Assembly (NCBI RefSeq): GCF_003574425.1
Contig: NZ_QLIU01000025.1
Location: 1 to 42,443, forward strand
Reading direction: 5' to 3'
Source: Cysteiniphilum halobium
GTDB taxonomy: Bacteria > Pseudomonadota > Gammaproteobacteria > Francisellales > Francisellaceae
DNA: 42,443 nt
Positions 7,903 through 17,404 of the stretch are shown piece by piece. The translations under genes were made by a program, and so were the position numbers. The notes beneath the pieces are model-generated. The model was not told where the DNA came from. It made no database searches and saw only the letters and a list, made by a program, of their open reading frames with translations. The number at the start of each line of letters is the position of its first letter. The first letter of the stretch is position 1.

Positions 7903-9654
7903 TTACTGCGGGAACTTTACCCCATTTTCACTCATTCGCCAAGAAAAGTGTTCATATACGCCTGTTTTTCCTTGCTCAATTAATTTATAAATTTCCGCTT
8001 GATTGATCTCAAAATCTGTCCCTACAATATCCAAGGTATCAATAAAAATCACACGATTCCAATTGCTTGGCTCTAAATGACGTTTTAATGATGCTAGTGA
8101 GTAGAATTTCATAAACTCTCGGGTAAACTCAAAAATATGCCCGATCTTGTGAAAGCTATCTGATTTTTTACGCATTTGCTTTAACGGATCTTCTTTGGGG
8201 TCTAAGCGAAAACCTAAAGTTTCGGTATTAAATACTTCATCATTTGATGCACCATTATACAAAGCATTAAGGCTATTGTGCATATATTGTTTATCATCAA
8301 ATAACTCTAATGGACAGTTCCAAATTAAGCCACCATCAACCAAAATGTTTTCTTCTTTACCATTTTTACGTTTAACCGCGCGAAATAACATCGGAATACA
8401 CGTTGAGATTCTTAACGCCTCTACTACTTGCATGGTTGGTGTCGTCTCAGCACTGTAAACTTCAGCACACTCTTTGGTGAGATTGGTGCCAATAATATAT
8501 AAATCATTGCCTGTTAATTGCTTAAGTGTAGCAAAATTAATAAAACCATCGGGTAATTTGCGCGCAATAAGCTCAGCCATATGACTAATAAAGAAGTCTC
8601 CCTTGTACCAGCCAAAATCGGTAATTAAACGTGTTGAATTACTAATAAAATTACGACTGGCATCCATAAATAATCGATAATCCAGTTGACTTACGATTTC
8701 CTCTACATCTTTGGCATTAAAACCAACCGCTAACAAAATGGCATAAATTGCACCTGCTGATGTGCCGGCAAAACGATGAATATTTTTCAACACCCCCAGT
8801 GATTCAAGTGCAGTAATCGCACCACTATAAGCGATTCCTCTAACACCTGCGCCCTCAAACACCAGATTATGAAAGGCATGAATATTTAACTCATCAATTG
8901 TCTGACTTAAAAAGTGATTAACACGCGTTTTTGATTGACGCATTGGAAAAGGGGAAATGCTTTCAAGGGGTTTCACACGTGCGCGATAAAATACCTTATA
9001 AAAATTATCGACCCTCTCTCGTTTTGCCGGCAGATATTTTACCGAGCGCAATACCATCGTTTTGATACGCAGTTTACTATGATGCATATCTAAAGCCGGT
9101 AGTCTTAACAACGTCTGATAATACGCTCTAATTACCCAAAGTCGCGGCAAGCTTGAGCTATTATTCCCTTGTGATTCAACTTGCGCTCCATTTAAACGAA
9201 AAAAACGATAGCCCCATGAAAATGGCCATTGTAAATACCATGGCACGTCAGTCAATTGCTCATAAGGCATTGGGTTGATTAATAATTGTTTTTGAATCAA
9301 CTTCGGATATTTCTCACATAATAGCAAACTCATCAATGCACTATAGCCATAAGCAATAATCGTAATATTTTCAAGTTTAAAATACTCGATCACGCTTTGC
9401 GCATCAAGTACACTTTGCACTATCGAACATTCAATTACTTTTTTCGGGCGACCACTTTGCCCATGACCATATAGATCATAAGCCACAATATTATACTCAG
9501 ATGAGAACTTCCTAAATTGCGCCTGCCAGTTGATCGCGCTACCCGTAATACCATGCAAAAAAAGTAAGGTTTTACGTTTGTGATCAATCTCATTATGATA
9601 AACACAAAGCCTGCGATTGGTCCTAAACAGACGTTTTGTAATCGATAAGATCAT
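7903..9654 (-). CDS. Alpha/beta-hydrolase-like domain fused to patatin-like phospholipase
   Basis: This is a 583-residue two-domain protein. Residues about 30-255 look like an alpha/beta hydrolase (LFLHGITGSAINW, YDLYGHGQSGRP, elbow GYSAL at 103-107). Its catalytic set looks degraded: the elbow lacks the final Gly, and where the catalytic His is expected the sequence reads SPFPMRQS. Residues about 263-580 are a patatin domain with the oxyanion loop GAGVRG (268-273), the nucleophile GTSAG (297-301, Ser299) and the acidic partner DGG (440-442). The patatin dyad is intact, so lipid acyl hydrolase activity is likely. No signal peptide is seen. It starts 9 bases after pilF. Confidence 0.88.
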   Translation of the reverse strand: MILSITKRLFRTNRRLCVYHNEIDHKRKTLLFLHGITGSAINWQAQFRKFSSEYNIVAYDLYGHGQSGRPKKVIECSIVQSVLDAQSVIEYFKLENITIIAYGYSALMSLLLCEKYPKLIQKQLLINPMPYEQLTDVPWYLQWPFSWGYRFFRLNGAQVESQGNNSSSLPRLWVIRAYYQTLLRLPALDMHHSKLRIKTMVLRSVKYLPAKRERVDNFYKVFYRARVKPLESISPFPMRQSKTRVNHFLSQTIDELNIHAFHNLVFEGAGVRGIAYSGAITALESLGVLKNIHRFAGTSAGAIYAILLAVGFNAKDVEEIVSQLDYRLFMDASRNFISNSTRLITDFGWYKGDFFISHMAELIARKLPDGFINFATLKQLTGNDLYIIGTNLTKECAEVYSAETTPTMQVVEALRISTCIPMLFRAVKRKNGKEENILVDGGLIWNCPLELFDDKQYMHNSLNALYNGASNDEVFNTETLGFRLDPKEDPLKQMRKKSDSFHKIGHIFEFTREFMKFYSLASLKRHLEPSNWNRVIFIDTLDIVGTDFEINQAEIYKLIEQGKTGVYEHFSWRMSENGVKFPQ

Positions 9655-9663
9655 CTATAAACC

Positions 9664-10416
9664 TTATTCGTACAATTTAGAGCTCAACTGCAAACGCAAC
9701 GTTGCCGCCTCATTGTAATCACCTAAGGCTTGTAATATATCCATCTTAAGCTTAATATTCTCTTGTGTTTTACCTGCTAACTCAATATAACGATTAACCA
9801 TATTAAGCGCATCTTTATAGTCTTTTTCATGATACTCAAGTTGCGCAAGCTCCCAATAAGACAAGGTACTTCCAGCACCCTGATCTATCGCTTTTTCAAA
9901 ATAACGTTTGGCTTGCTTGCTATTGCCCTGCGCCAATAGGCAACGTCCATAAAGGGTAAAAGTCTCAGCCAAGTTAATATTTTTTGGCAACACAATTGAG
10001 CGTTGAAATAAATTATTGGCTTGTTGATATTGATGTTTATCCATACACAGAAATTGTGCATAGAAATTATAGGCCTGAAAATCATTTGGCGCCATGCGTA
10101 GCGCTTTCTCGTAAGAACGCTCGGCAATATCTGGCATCCCTAAGTTTTGATAATATAAGCCTTCCGCGTAATATATTGTTGGTACATGAGGGTCTTGTGA
10201 CTTCGCTTTTAACAGCTTCTCTTTAGCGCGATCAAGCATCTCACGTTGTGCGTAAACAACGGCTAACTCAGCGTTAATCTTTGCTGCTTTAGCATAATCA
10301 ACAGTAGGTGCCTCGGGAATATCTGGTAATTGTTTGGAGTTATTTGCACATCCTGCAACCATTATAATAATTACAAATAGTCCCGCCTTGACCAATAGAT
10401 TCCTTATTTTTCGCAT
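9664..10416 (-). CDS. pilF: Type IV pilus assembly TPR lipoprotein PilF/PilW
   Basis: The 250-residue protein has a lipoprotein signal peptide (basic start, hydrophobic core 11-20, lipobox VAGC at 20-23, Cys23 lipidated). It is followed by about six TPR repeats, visible as repeated A-x-x-Y/G-x-x-P patterns such as AEGLYYQNLGMPDIAERSYE. PilF/PilW is the outer-membrane pilotin that helps secretin PilQ assemble. It begins on the last base of the rlmN stop codon (TAATG), an arrangement that is common in gammaproteobacteria and supports the call. Confidence 0.92.
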   Translation of the reverse strand: MRKIRNLLVKAGLFVIIIMVAGCANNSKQLPDIPEAPTVDYAKAAKINAELAVVYAQREMLDRAKEKLLKAKSQDPHVPTIYYAEGLYYQNLGMPDIAERSYEKALRMAPNDFQAYNFYAQFLCMDKHQYQQANNLFQRSIVLPKNINLAETFTLYGRCLLAQGNSKQAKRYFEKAIDQGAGSTLSYWELAQLEYHEKDYKDALNMVNRYIELAGKTQENIKLKMDILQALGDYNEAATLRLQLSSKLYE

Positions 10417-11540
10417 TATGCCTCACTTAAGCTACGTTGATATCGCACTTGACGCTTGGTTTTATCTTGCACTTTACCTGCAAGCTGTCCGCATGCCGCG
10501 TCGATATCATCACCTCTGGTTTTCCTGATCGTTGCCACAAAACCTGCTTCCATTAAATATTGCTGAAAGCGATGCATTCGATTGTTACTGGGCTTCTTAT
10601 ATGGCGTACCAGGGTATGGGTTAAATGGTATAAGGTTGATCTTAGCCGGAACCTGTTTTGACTTCAATAGTGTTACTAGCTCTTTTGCATGTTCAAGCGC
10701 ATCATTAATATGTTCCATTAGTGTATATTCAAAGGTGATTTCCTTATGTGGTCCACGTTGAGCATAAAGCTTACATGCCGCCATTAGCTCATCAATATTA
10801 TATTTCTTATTGATTGGCACAAGCTCATTGCGAAGCGCATCATTAGGCGCATGCAATGATACCGCTAATGAAACATCTGATTGCTCAAGCAGATCATAAA
10901 TTCGTGGCACCACACCCGATGTGCTTAGAGTCACACGCCGCTTTGACAAGCCATAAGCTAAATCATCCATCATAATATCCATGGCACTGACCACAGCATC
11001 AAAGTTCATCAATGGCTCGCCCATACCCATCATCACCACATTGGTCACTTGTCGATCGTGCTCGCCTTGTTGCTTTGATAATGCACGCACTGCCGTCCAT
11101 ACTTGACCAATAATTTCAGCCACGGTTAAATTGCGATTAAACCCCTGCTTGCCAGTCGAACAAAAACTGCAGTTCAACGTACAGCCCACTTGCGAAGAAA
11201 CACATAAGGTTCCACGCGAACCTTCTGGGATATAAACAGTTTCAACAAGATTACCACCAACATCAATAAGCCACTTATGTGTGCCATCATTCGAGGGTTT
11301 ATCTAACACCACTTTGGGTGACACTACTTCAGCCACATCGATTAGCTTCTGACGCAAGACTTTACTTAAATCACTCATGTCATCAAAAGATGTCACACCC
11401 TTTTGGTGAATCCACTTAAACACCTGTTTAGCACGAAATGGTTTCTCATCAATACTTGCAAAGTACGCTTGCAGGTCTTTTTGACAAAAATTCATTAAGT
11501 TTGTTTTTACTACTACTTTCCCAATTGCCATGTCTTGCAT
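10416..11540 (-). CDS. rlmN: Dual-specificity 23S rRNA/tRNA methyltransferase RlmN
   Basis: This radical-SAM enzyme methylates C2 of A2503 in 23S rRNA and A37 of some tRNAs. The protein is 374 residues as drawn. The radical-SAM motif CTLNCSFC supplies Cys120, Cys124 and Cys127. The conserved [12 protein letters not shown] follows, and the second catalytic Cys lies in [10 protein letters not shown] near the C-terminus. Three in-frame ATGs (codons 1, 4 and 16) have weak ribosome sites; codon 16 ([12 protein letters not shown]) best matches family starts, so the true protein may be about 359 residues. It heads an operon with pilF. Confidence 0.94.
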   Translation of the reverse strand: MQDMAIGKVVVKTNLMNFCQKDLQAYFASIDEKPFRAKQVFKWIHQKGVTSFDDMSDLSKVLRQKLIDVAEVVSPKVVLDKPSNDGTHKWLIDVGGNLVETVYIPEGSRGTLCVSSQVGCTLNCSFCSTGKQGFNRNLTVAEIIGQVWTAVRALSKQQGEHDRQVTNVVMMGMGEPLMNFDAVVSAMDIMMDDLAYGLSKRRVTLSTSGVVPRIYDLLEQSDVSLAVSLHAPNDALRNELVPINKKYNIDELMAACKLYAQRGPHKEITFEYTLMEHINDALEHAKELVTLLKSKQVPAKINLIPFNPYPGTPYKKPSNNRMHRFQQYLMEAGFVATIRKTRGDDIDAACGQLAGKVQDKTKRQVRYQRSLSEA

Positions 11541-11600
11541 CTATATACTCTATGTCGTTTTATTCTATTGATTTAATCAATGATTAAGATTGCATAGGGC

Positions 11601-11628
11601 ATTATACAGATGATTATTTTGCATTCAA
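11601..11628 (-). promoter_or_regulatory. Candidate sigma-70 promoter for the rlmN operon
   Basis: On the minus strand TTGAAT (11623-11628) and a perfect TATAAT (11601-11606) are separated by 16 bases. The site lies about 60 bases upstream of the rlmN start, in the gap after the amino-acid permease gene. A short palindrome, ATTGATTTAATCAAT, lies between this promoter and rlmN (near 11567-11581). Confidence 0.6.
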
Positions 11629-11642
11629 TGATTTTGTAAGAT

Positions 11643-12968
11643 CTACCGGCTTTTTCTTTGTAAATTAATCCACTCCGCAATCGCATAAATTGGTGTGCCC
11701 AGAAAGAATAAGATCATGCCATAGTAAACAACTTCTTGACCTGAGCCTAATATTGTCCAGAATGAATAAGCACATGCCAATACGGCAACAATAATCGCCA
11801 TTTGCCAGAAAGGACTATCTTTATCTTGTTGTTTAATCACTAAAATATTCGATATCGTCGTATAGAAATACGGCACTAAAGCCGTTAATACCGCCATGAG
11901 AATAATTAACTCAAACTGCTCAACCAAAGCTTTTGACATCGTTAATAATAACAATATAGTCATTAGCACAGCAGATAAGATCAAACTAAAGCTTGGCGCA
12001 CCATAGCGGTTTTCTTTGGCAAAAACCTTAGGAAAAAGGCTGGTCTCGGCAATTGATTTAGAGACTACTGCAGTGACCATAATCCAACCATTAAGCGTTC
12101 CTAAACATGCAATAACTGCAGCTATTGCAATAAATACACCACCGGCTTTACCAATGATTTCTGTTGCTGCTAATGCAAATGGGGCATTGGAATTTACCAA
12201 CTCCGCCGCTGGCACCATACCCATAATCACCGTTGAACTTGCGATATAGATAAATGCTGCAATCAATGTACCGGTTAGTGTCGCCAGTGGAATGGTTTTT
12301 TGCGGATTTTTGACTTTACTTGCCGTCACCGCCGCTGATTCTAAGCCAATAAATGCCCAAAGGATCAATGATGCTGCAGCACTTAACGCACTTAGGTTTG
12401 AGCTATCTGTGCGATTAAACTCAAGATAATACTCCGGATGAATATACCAAATCCCGGCAAAAATAATAAACAATAGTGGGATCGTTTTACCAATCATTGA
12501 CAATAATTGCAGCCAACCCACCGTGCGTGCGCCAAACATGTTAAATAAAGTGATGGTCCAAATAACGCCAATGGCTGCAATTGCAGTCATTAACTTATCT
12601 GACAAAATTGGGAAGAAAAAACTCAAGTAACCCACCATTGACAAAGCAATAGCACAATTACCCACCCACAACGATACCCAGTAACCAAAGCCGCTTTGAA
12701 AACCAAGAAAGTTCCCCATACCAACACGCACATAGGTATACGGTCCGCCATCAACCTTGGGTACCAAGCGACTAAAACTGCAAAAAACAAGCGCCAATAA
12801 CATCGAACCAATTGCTGTGAAAATCCATGCCAGAATGCTAATCGAACCAAATTTTGCCAAACCTGATGGCAATAAGAAAATCCCTGATCCAACCATATTG
12901 CCAGAGACTAAAGCCACCAGCATCCAAAAGCTCATATATCGATTTTTCTCTTTTACACTGTTCTGCAT
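11643..12968 (-). CDS. APC-superfamily amino-acid permease/antiporter
   Basis: The 441-residue protein has about twelve hydrophobic spans and the APC signature VSGNMVGSGIFLLPSG near residues 20-36, which forms the substrate backbone-binding site in AdiC and related transporters. LWAFIGLESAAV (about 203-214) is the conserved TM6 region of the basic amino acid/polyamine antiporter (APA) group. The substrate cannot be decided; arginine/agmatine, ornithine or a related amine is possible. It is monocistronic with its own promoter (12990-13017) and a GGGAG ribosome site. Confidence 0.88.
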   Translation of the reverse strand: MQNSVKEKNRYMSFWMLVALVSGNMVGSGIFLLPSGLAKFGSISILAWIFTAIGSMLLALVFCSFSRLVPKVDGGPYTYVRVGMGNFLGFQSGFGYWVSLWVGNCAIALSMVGYLSFFFPILSDKLMTAIAAIGVIWTITLFNMFGARTVGWLQLLSMIGKTIPLLFIIFAGIWYIHPEYYLEFNRTDSSNLSALSAAASLILWAFIGLESAAVTASKVKNPQKTIPLATLTGTLIAAFIYIASSTVIMGMVPAAELVNSNAPFALAATEIIGKAGGVFIAIAAVIACLGTLNGWIMVTAVVSKSIAETSLFPKVFAKENRYGAPSFSLILSAVLMTILLLLTMSKALVEQFELIILMAVLTALVPYFYTTISNILVIKQQDKDSPFWQMAIIVAVLACAYSFWTILGSGQEVVYYGMILFFLGTPIYAIAEWINLQRKSR

Positions 12969-12989
12969 TTAAACATTACTCCCAGATTT

Positions 12990-13017
12990 TTTATATTTCT
13001 CATTCAATAATAGTCAA
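12990..13017 (-). promoter_or_regulatory. Candidate sigma-70 promoter for the APC permease
   Basis: On the minus strand TTGACT (13012-13017) and TATAAA (12990-12995) are 16 bases apart. Transcription would start just before the GGGAG ribosome site of the permease, which leaves only a short leader. Confidence 0.55.
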
Positions 13018-13142
13018 AATAAATACCACATCATGACTAACTATCAAAGTAAGCTTGTGTTAACGGCAGTTACCCTAACAGGATTGACTCTAAACAAATA
13101 GATACAAAATCATACGATTTTAGATATTTAAATATTAAGTAT

Positions 13143-13176
13143 AAAAAAAGGGTGTGCTGTCAACAGCACACCCTTT
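13143..13176 (-). terminator. Intrinsic terminator of the thrS-infC-rpmI-rplT operon
   Basis: A perfect 13-base-pair stem (13147-13159 with 13164-13176) has a 4-base loop. On the minus strand it is followed by a run of seven T (13143-13149, partly within the stem). It lies 22 bases after the rplT stop. The stem core GGGTGTGCTG is GC-rich, unlike the surroundings. Confidence 0.93.
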
Positions 13177-13197
13177 AATTCAACTCGCGCTTACTAT

Positions 13198-13557
13198 TTA
13201 AGCTGCTAATGCTGATTTTGCTTTCTCAACCAACTGTGCAAATGCATCTTTATTGAATACTGCTAACTCAGCCAATACTTTACGATCAAGCTCAATATTT
13301 GCTTTTTTCAAACCATTGATAAATAAGCTATAGCTTAAATCATGCTGACGCGCTGCTGCATTAATACGTACAATCCAAAGTGCTCTGAATTGTCTTTTTC
13401 TTTGCTTACGGTCACGATACGCATATTGACCGGCTTTGATAACTGCTTGCTTAGCAACACGGTAGACACGCGAGCGCGCACCATAGTAGCCTTTAGCTTG
13501 TTTTAAAATTTTCTTATGACGACGACGTGCTTCCACGCCTCTTTTTACTCTAGGCAT
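13198..13557 (-). CDS. rplT: Large ribosomal subunit protein bL20
   Basis: The 119-residue basic protein is a full-length L20: [18 protein letters not shown] at the start, [17 protein letters not shown], and [18 protein letters not shown], all hallmarks of the family. It binds 23S rRNA domains I and II early in 50S assembly. In E. coli L20 represses translation of rpmI-rplT by binding its own mRNA; whether that applies here is not visible. It is the last gene before the terminator. Confidence 0.98.
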   Translation of the reverse strand: MPRVKRGVEARRRHKKILKQAKGYYGARSRVYRVAKQAVIKAGQYAYRDRKQRKRQFRALWIVRINAAARQHDLSYSLFINGLKKANIELDRKVLAELAVFNKDAFAQLVEKAKSALAA

Positions 13558-13591
13558 AATCTACTCCACTTTAAAAATTTGTTATTAACAC

Positions 13592-13789
13592 TTATGCATA
13601 AGGCATTTGTTGATTCAAACTTGGAACGTCTACTTTAGCAACTTGAGACATACCACGTAAATGACGCTTACGCTTAGTTGTCATCTTTGTGTTAATGTGA
13701 GCGCGGTTCGCTGAACGATGCTTGAAACCACCCTTACCAGTTCTTTTAAAGCGCTTAGCAGCACCTCGGTTTGTTTTTATTTTTGGCAT
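13592..13789 (-). CDS. rpmI: Large ribosomal subunit protein bL35
   Basis: The 65-residue basic protein is a standard-length L35 ([18 protein letters not shown] at the start, KRKRHLRG in the middle). It is placed between infC and rplT as in most gammaproteobacteria, with short gaps of 57 and 34 bases, so it belongs to the same operon. Confidence 0.97.
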   Translation of the reverse strand: MPKIKTNRGAAKRFKRTGKGGFKHRSANRAHINTKMTTKRKRHLRGMSQVAKVDVPSLNQQMPYA

Positions 13790-13846
13790 AATATACTCCG
13801 CATTTTACCATTGTATAACAGGCTCAAGTTTGCACTTGGCATATGT

Positions 13847-14368
13847 TTATTTTTTCTTAGGCCCTAAGACCATAACCATTTGGCGACCTTCCATTTTCGG
13901 TCGGTGCTCAACCACGCCGTATTCATCCAAGTCAGCTTCCAAGCGTTTAAGCATATCAACACCTAATTCTTGATGCGCCATCTCACGACCTCTAAAACGA
14001 ACAGTGATCTTGACTTTATCGCCACTTTCAAGGAACTTTATCAGGTTGCGTAGTTTTACCTGATAGTCCCCAACATCAGTTCCAGGACGGATTTTAATTT
14101 CCTTGACCTGCATCTGCTTTTGCTTCTTTTTTGCAGCAGCTTTCTTCTTGCCTTGTTCAAACAAGAATTTGCCATAATCCATGATACGGCACACTGGCGG
14201 CTCTGCCTGTGCGGCAATTTCTACCAGATCCATACCATGTTCTTCTGCCTGTGTTAACGCTTGCCTTAACGACACAACGCCAATTTGCTCTCCTTCCGGT
14301 CCGATTAAACGGACTTCTTTCGCCCTAATATTTTCATTAATCGGCGCTTTCTGGTCTGCTTTGTTAAT
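13847..14368 (-). CDS. infC: Translation initiation factor IF-3 (AUU start)
   Basis: IF-3 controls start-codon selection and keeps the 30S subunit free. An ATG/GTG-only reading would begin at a GTG at 14275 and lose the start of the N-terminal domain. The frame stays open upstream with family sequence ([18 protein letters not shown], then [13 protein letters not shown]) up to an ATT at 14368, preceded by AGGAG with 8 bases of spacing. This gives 173 residues, the normal IF-3 length. The AUU start is known from E. coli infC, where it allows IF-3 to repress its own translation. The gene starts 11 bases after the thrS stop, and the AGGAG overlaps that stop codon. Confidence 0.95.
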   Translation of the reverse strand: MNKADQKAPINENIRAKEVRLIGPEGEQIGVVSLRQALTQAEEHGMDLVEIAAQAEPPVCRIMDYGKFLFEQGKKKAAAKKKQKQMQVKEIKIRPGTDVGDYQVKLRNLIKFLESGDKVKITVRFRGREMAHQELGVDMLKRLEADLDEYGVVEHRPKMEGRQMVMVLGPKKK

Positions 14369-14376
14369 AACTCAAA

Positions 14377-14381
14377 CTCCT
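14377..14381 (-). promoter_or_regulatory. Ribosome-binding site that sets the infC AUU start
   Basis: AGGAG on the minus strand overlaps the thrS TAG stop codon and lies 8 bases before the ATT start codon of infC. No ATG, GTG or TTG in the infC frame lies near this site, so it supports the AUU start and suggests translational coupling with thrS. Confidence 0.85.
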
Positions 14382-16302
14382 AATTTAGGTTTACTCGACC
14401 TTTCCTCTTAATTTCTGACAATAAAAGTTCAGCAAGCGCATCAATTGTTAATGCGCCCAGATCGGTACCATCTTGTTTTCTGACGGTAATTTGACCCAAA
14501 GACTGCTCTTTTTCCCCAGCAATGGCCATAAATGGCACTCGTGCTAAAGTGTGCTCGCGGATTTTAAACCCTATTTTTTCATTTCTCAAGTCAATTTGTG
14601 TCCGAATACCAAGTTTTCTTAATTTTTGCTCAATTTCTTTGAGATATTGGTCTTGTTTGTTGCTAATTCCAGTCAATATAACCTGTACTGGTGACAACCA
14701 CACTGGTAACTTACCTGCATAATGCTCGATCAAAACACCAATAAAGCGCTCTAGTGAACCAACAATCGCACGATGCAACATTACCGGTACTTGCTTGTCA
14801 CTATTTTCATCAATAAATGTCGCACCCAAACGCATCGGCATTGACAAATCTAACTGAATTGTTCCACACTGCCAACTACGCCCTATCGCATCTTTTAAGT
14901 GAAATTCAATTTTAGGACCATAAAATGCACCTTCCCCAGGCAAATATTCAAAAGCAACTTTTTGATTATTCAGCGCATCTGCTAAAGCTTTTTCTGACTT
15001 ATTCCAAATCTCGTCAGATCCGACGCGACTCTCAGGGCGAAGGGCAAGCTTGACATCGAAATCGCTAAAACCAAAATCTCGATAAACCTCAAAACATTGC
15101 TCAACCATTTGTGCTACTTCAGCTTCGATTTGTGCCTCTGTACAGAAAATATGGCCATCATCTTGCGTAAAGCTTCTCACACGCAACAGACCATGCAAAG
15201 CGCCAGATGCTTCATTTCTATGAACCACACCAAACTCTGCCATGCGAATCGGTAAATCACGATAGCTATGCAAATGATAATTATAAACCTGAACGCAGGT
15301 TGGACAATTCATCGGTCGGATCGCATAATCACGATTCTCTGAATGCGTCATAAACATATTCTCAGCGTATTTTGCTGCATGTCCTGACTTCTGCCACATC
15401 GAAATATCAGCGATTAATGGTGTTCTAATCTCAGTGCAACCATATTTCTCATTCGAGGCACGCATATAATCTTCAACAACACGCCAAATTGCTGTCCCCT
15501 TTGGATGCCAAAAAGCAATACCAGGTGATTCTTCTTGAAAATGATATAAATCAAGCGCCTTACCAATCTTACGATGATCACGCTTTTCAGCCTCTTCAAG
15601 TCGTGTTAAATATTGTTTTAATTGCTTTTTATCCGCCCAGCACGTGCCATAGATGCGCGTTAACATTTCATTCTTTGAGTCTCCACGCCAATAAGCACCT
15701 GCCACACGCATTAATTTAAAAGCCTTTAGATGTGATGTATTTGGCACATGTGGTCCACGACACAAATCAGTAAAATCACCTTGTGAGTATAAACTTAACA
15801 CTTCATCTTGTGGTAGATCAGCAATAATCTCTGCTTTATATTTCTCACCAATTGCTTCAAAGTAGGTAATAGCCTCATCACGTGATTTAACAGAGCGTGT
15901 CACGACTTCAGCTTGTGCCGCTAATTCATACATACGCTTTTCAATCTTCTCTAAATCTTCGGGTGTAAATGCACGCTCATAAGCAAAGTCATAATAAAAT
16001 CCATCCTCAATTACAGGGCCTATCGTCACCTGCACATTAGGATAAAGCTGTTTGACCGCTTGCGCTAATAAGTGCGCACAGGAGTGGCGTAAAATTCCTA
16101 AGCCTTTATCATCCTTTGCCGTAATTAAGGTCAAAGTTGCATCGTGTTCCACGATAAAACTCGTATCTACTTCTTTACCATTGACAATACCTGCCAGAGT
16201 AGCTTTTGCTAATCCTTGGCCAATATCCAAGGCAATGTTATAAACAGAAATAGGCTTCTCAAACGCGCGCTGCGACCCGTCTGGCAAGGTAATTACAGGC
16301 AT
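14380..16302 (-). CDS. thrS: Threonyl-tRNA synthetase
   Basis: The 640-residue class II synthetase is full length. Domains in order: TGS (about 1-61), the editing domain with [16 protein letters not shown] (about 73-88), the catalytic core with [30 protein letters not shown] and the MNCPTC zinc-site cysteine, and the C-terminal anticodon-binding domain. GGAGTAAATA precedes the ATG. A good TTGACA hexamer lies about 100 bases upstream (16401-16406, minus), but no -10 box is at the right spacing. In E. coli ThrS represses its own mRNA through a tRNA-like leader; such a leader is not evident here. Confidence 0.98.
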   Translation of the reverse strand: MPVITLPDGSQRAFEKPISVYNIALDIGQGLAKATLAGIVNGKEVDTSFIVEHDATLTLITAKDDKGLGILRHSCAHLLAQAVKQLYPNVQVTIGPVIEDGFYYDFAYERAFTPEDLEKIEKRMYELAAQAEVVTRSVKSRDEAITYFEAIGEKYKAEIIADLPQDEVLSLYSQGDFTDLCRGPHVPNTSHLKAFKLMRVAGAYWRGDSKNEMLTRIYGTCWADKKQLKQYLTRLEEAEKRDHRKIGKALDLYHFQEESPGIAFWHPKGTAIWRVVEDYMRASNEKYGCTEIRTPLIADISMWQKSGHAAKYAENMFMTHSENRDYAIRPMNCPTCVQVYNYHLHSYRDLPIRMAEFGVVHRNEASGALHGLLRVRSFTQDDGHIFCTEAQIEAEVAQMVEQCFEVYRDFGFSDFDVKLALRPESRVGSDEIWNKSEKALADALNNQKVAFEYLPGEGAFYGPKIEFHLKDAIGRSWQCGTIQLDLSMPMRLGATFIDENSDKQVPVMLHRAIVGSLERFIGVLIEHYAGKLPVWLSPVQVILTGISNKQDQYLKEIEQKLRKLGIRTQIDLRNEKIGFKIREHTLARVPFMAIAGEKEQSLGQITVRKQDGTDLGALTIDALAELLLSEIKRKGRVNLN

Positions 16303-16469
16303 TATTTACTCCAGATGTTATTGTTTTCATTAGGCTTGCTCCAACTTCAATAAAGCGACAAGACCATGGGGAGAGTATTTTCAAGGATTCCAGTAGCTGC
16401 TGTCAAGCGTTGTGATTTTGTTCCAGCACTTTTAATTCAATGAATCCATAACCATCACTTATAGAATTT

Positions 16470-17315
16470 TTATTTATGTAATTTTTGTTTAACTTCTTGG
16501 CGTAAATTTTTGGCAAATTCAACAATAAACACGATGATCGTTGCTAAAATTAGTGATAGGATAATGCCTAGCACAGCGATGATGGGCGATGTTAGGCCAA
16601 CGGGGTTATAGGCTCTGACTATCCCACCTAATATCGAAATATTTTTATTCAAAGTTTGTAACTGTGATTTATAATGCTGTATTTGAATATCATTGTGAAA
16701 CATCTGATTTTGGTATGATAAAATTGTATTCGAAAGGCTGTTTAATAACGCTTGGCCATCGAGTGTCGCAAGCCCTTTGAATTGCGTCGAGACACTCATA
16801 TTATGCTGAAACTGCTTAACCACATCACCATAGGTTTTATTCTGTTGCTGTAAATGCTTTAAGTTAAACTCAACGTTAACTTGCCAATTGTTAATATGAC
16901 CAATATATTGTTGTTGACTTTGAATATATGAAATCAATTGATTGAATAATTCATTGACCTGCTTTTTTTCATCTTTTTTTGCTTTTATACTAATCTGTGA
17001 CTTATCTGGATCAAAATGTATCTTGCGAAGAAGATCAACATATGATGAATTATCAATATCTAGATATTGTTTATAGTAAATATTTACTAGCTTTGAAAAC
17101 TCATTATCATTCATAACACGCTGCACCTGCCCGCCATCGATATAGCTCGGTCCCAAAAGATAAGCGCTATATTCATAATTATCTTTGTGCATAAAACCAT
17201 ACAACACACTCAAAACAACACCAATAGCTACTAAGGCTACCCACAGTTTAACATGCTTAGTTAGTGTCACCAATAAATCACTGATACTGATAATATCGTT
17301 ATCCGGTTGCGACAT
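16470..17315 (-). CDS. wzz: Wzz-type polysaccharide chain-length determinant
   Basis: The 281-residue protein has the polysaccharide co-polymerase layout: an N-terminal span (about 25-42, followed by YGFMHKDNYEYSAYL), a long helical periplasmic region rich in Gln and Asn, and a C-terminal span preceded by the Pro-containing NPVGLTSPIIAVLG. The ATG at 17315 is chosen over one ten codons upstream because AAGGAAAAAT directly precedes it. There is no kinase domain, so it is the O-antigen (Wzz) type rather than a capsule Wzc. It would set the chain length of the polymer made by Wzy. It is next to the initiating transferase. Confidence 0.82.
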   Translation of the reverse strand: MSQPDNDIISISDLLVTLTKHVKLWVALVAIGVVLSVLYGFMHKDNYEYSAYLLGPSYIDGGQVQRVMNDNEFSKLVNIYYKQYLDIDNSSYVDLLRKIHFDPDKSQISIKAKKDEKKQVNELFNQLISYIQSQQQYIGHINNWQVNVEFNLKHLQQQNKTYGDVVKQFQHNMSVSTQFKGLATLDGQALLNSLSNTILSYQNQMFHNDIQIQHYKSQLQTLNKNISILGGIVRAYNPVGLTSPIIAVLGIILSLILATIIVFIVEFAKNLRQEVKQKLHK

Positions 17316-17404
17316 ATTTTTCCTTATTTTATTTTTTCTAATCAACTTTAAATACTGGCAGAAATATAATAAATTAAAAGCAACTATGCAATGAAAGGTT
17401 TTAG

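Noticed and set aside
13847-14275. infC starting at the internal GTG
   Set aside because: This would remove conserved N-terminal IF-3 sequence; the AUU start gives the full length and has a ribosome site.
16401-16406. TTGACA as a promoter for thrS
   Set aside because: No acceptable -10 hexamer lies 15-19 bases downstream; the nearest AATACT is 21 bases away.
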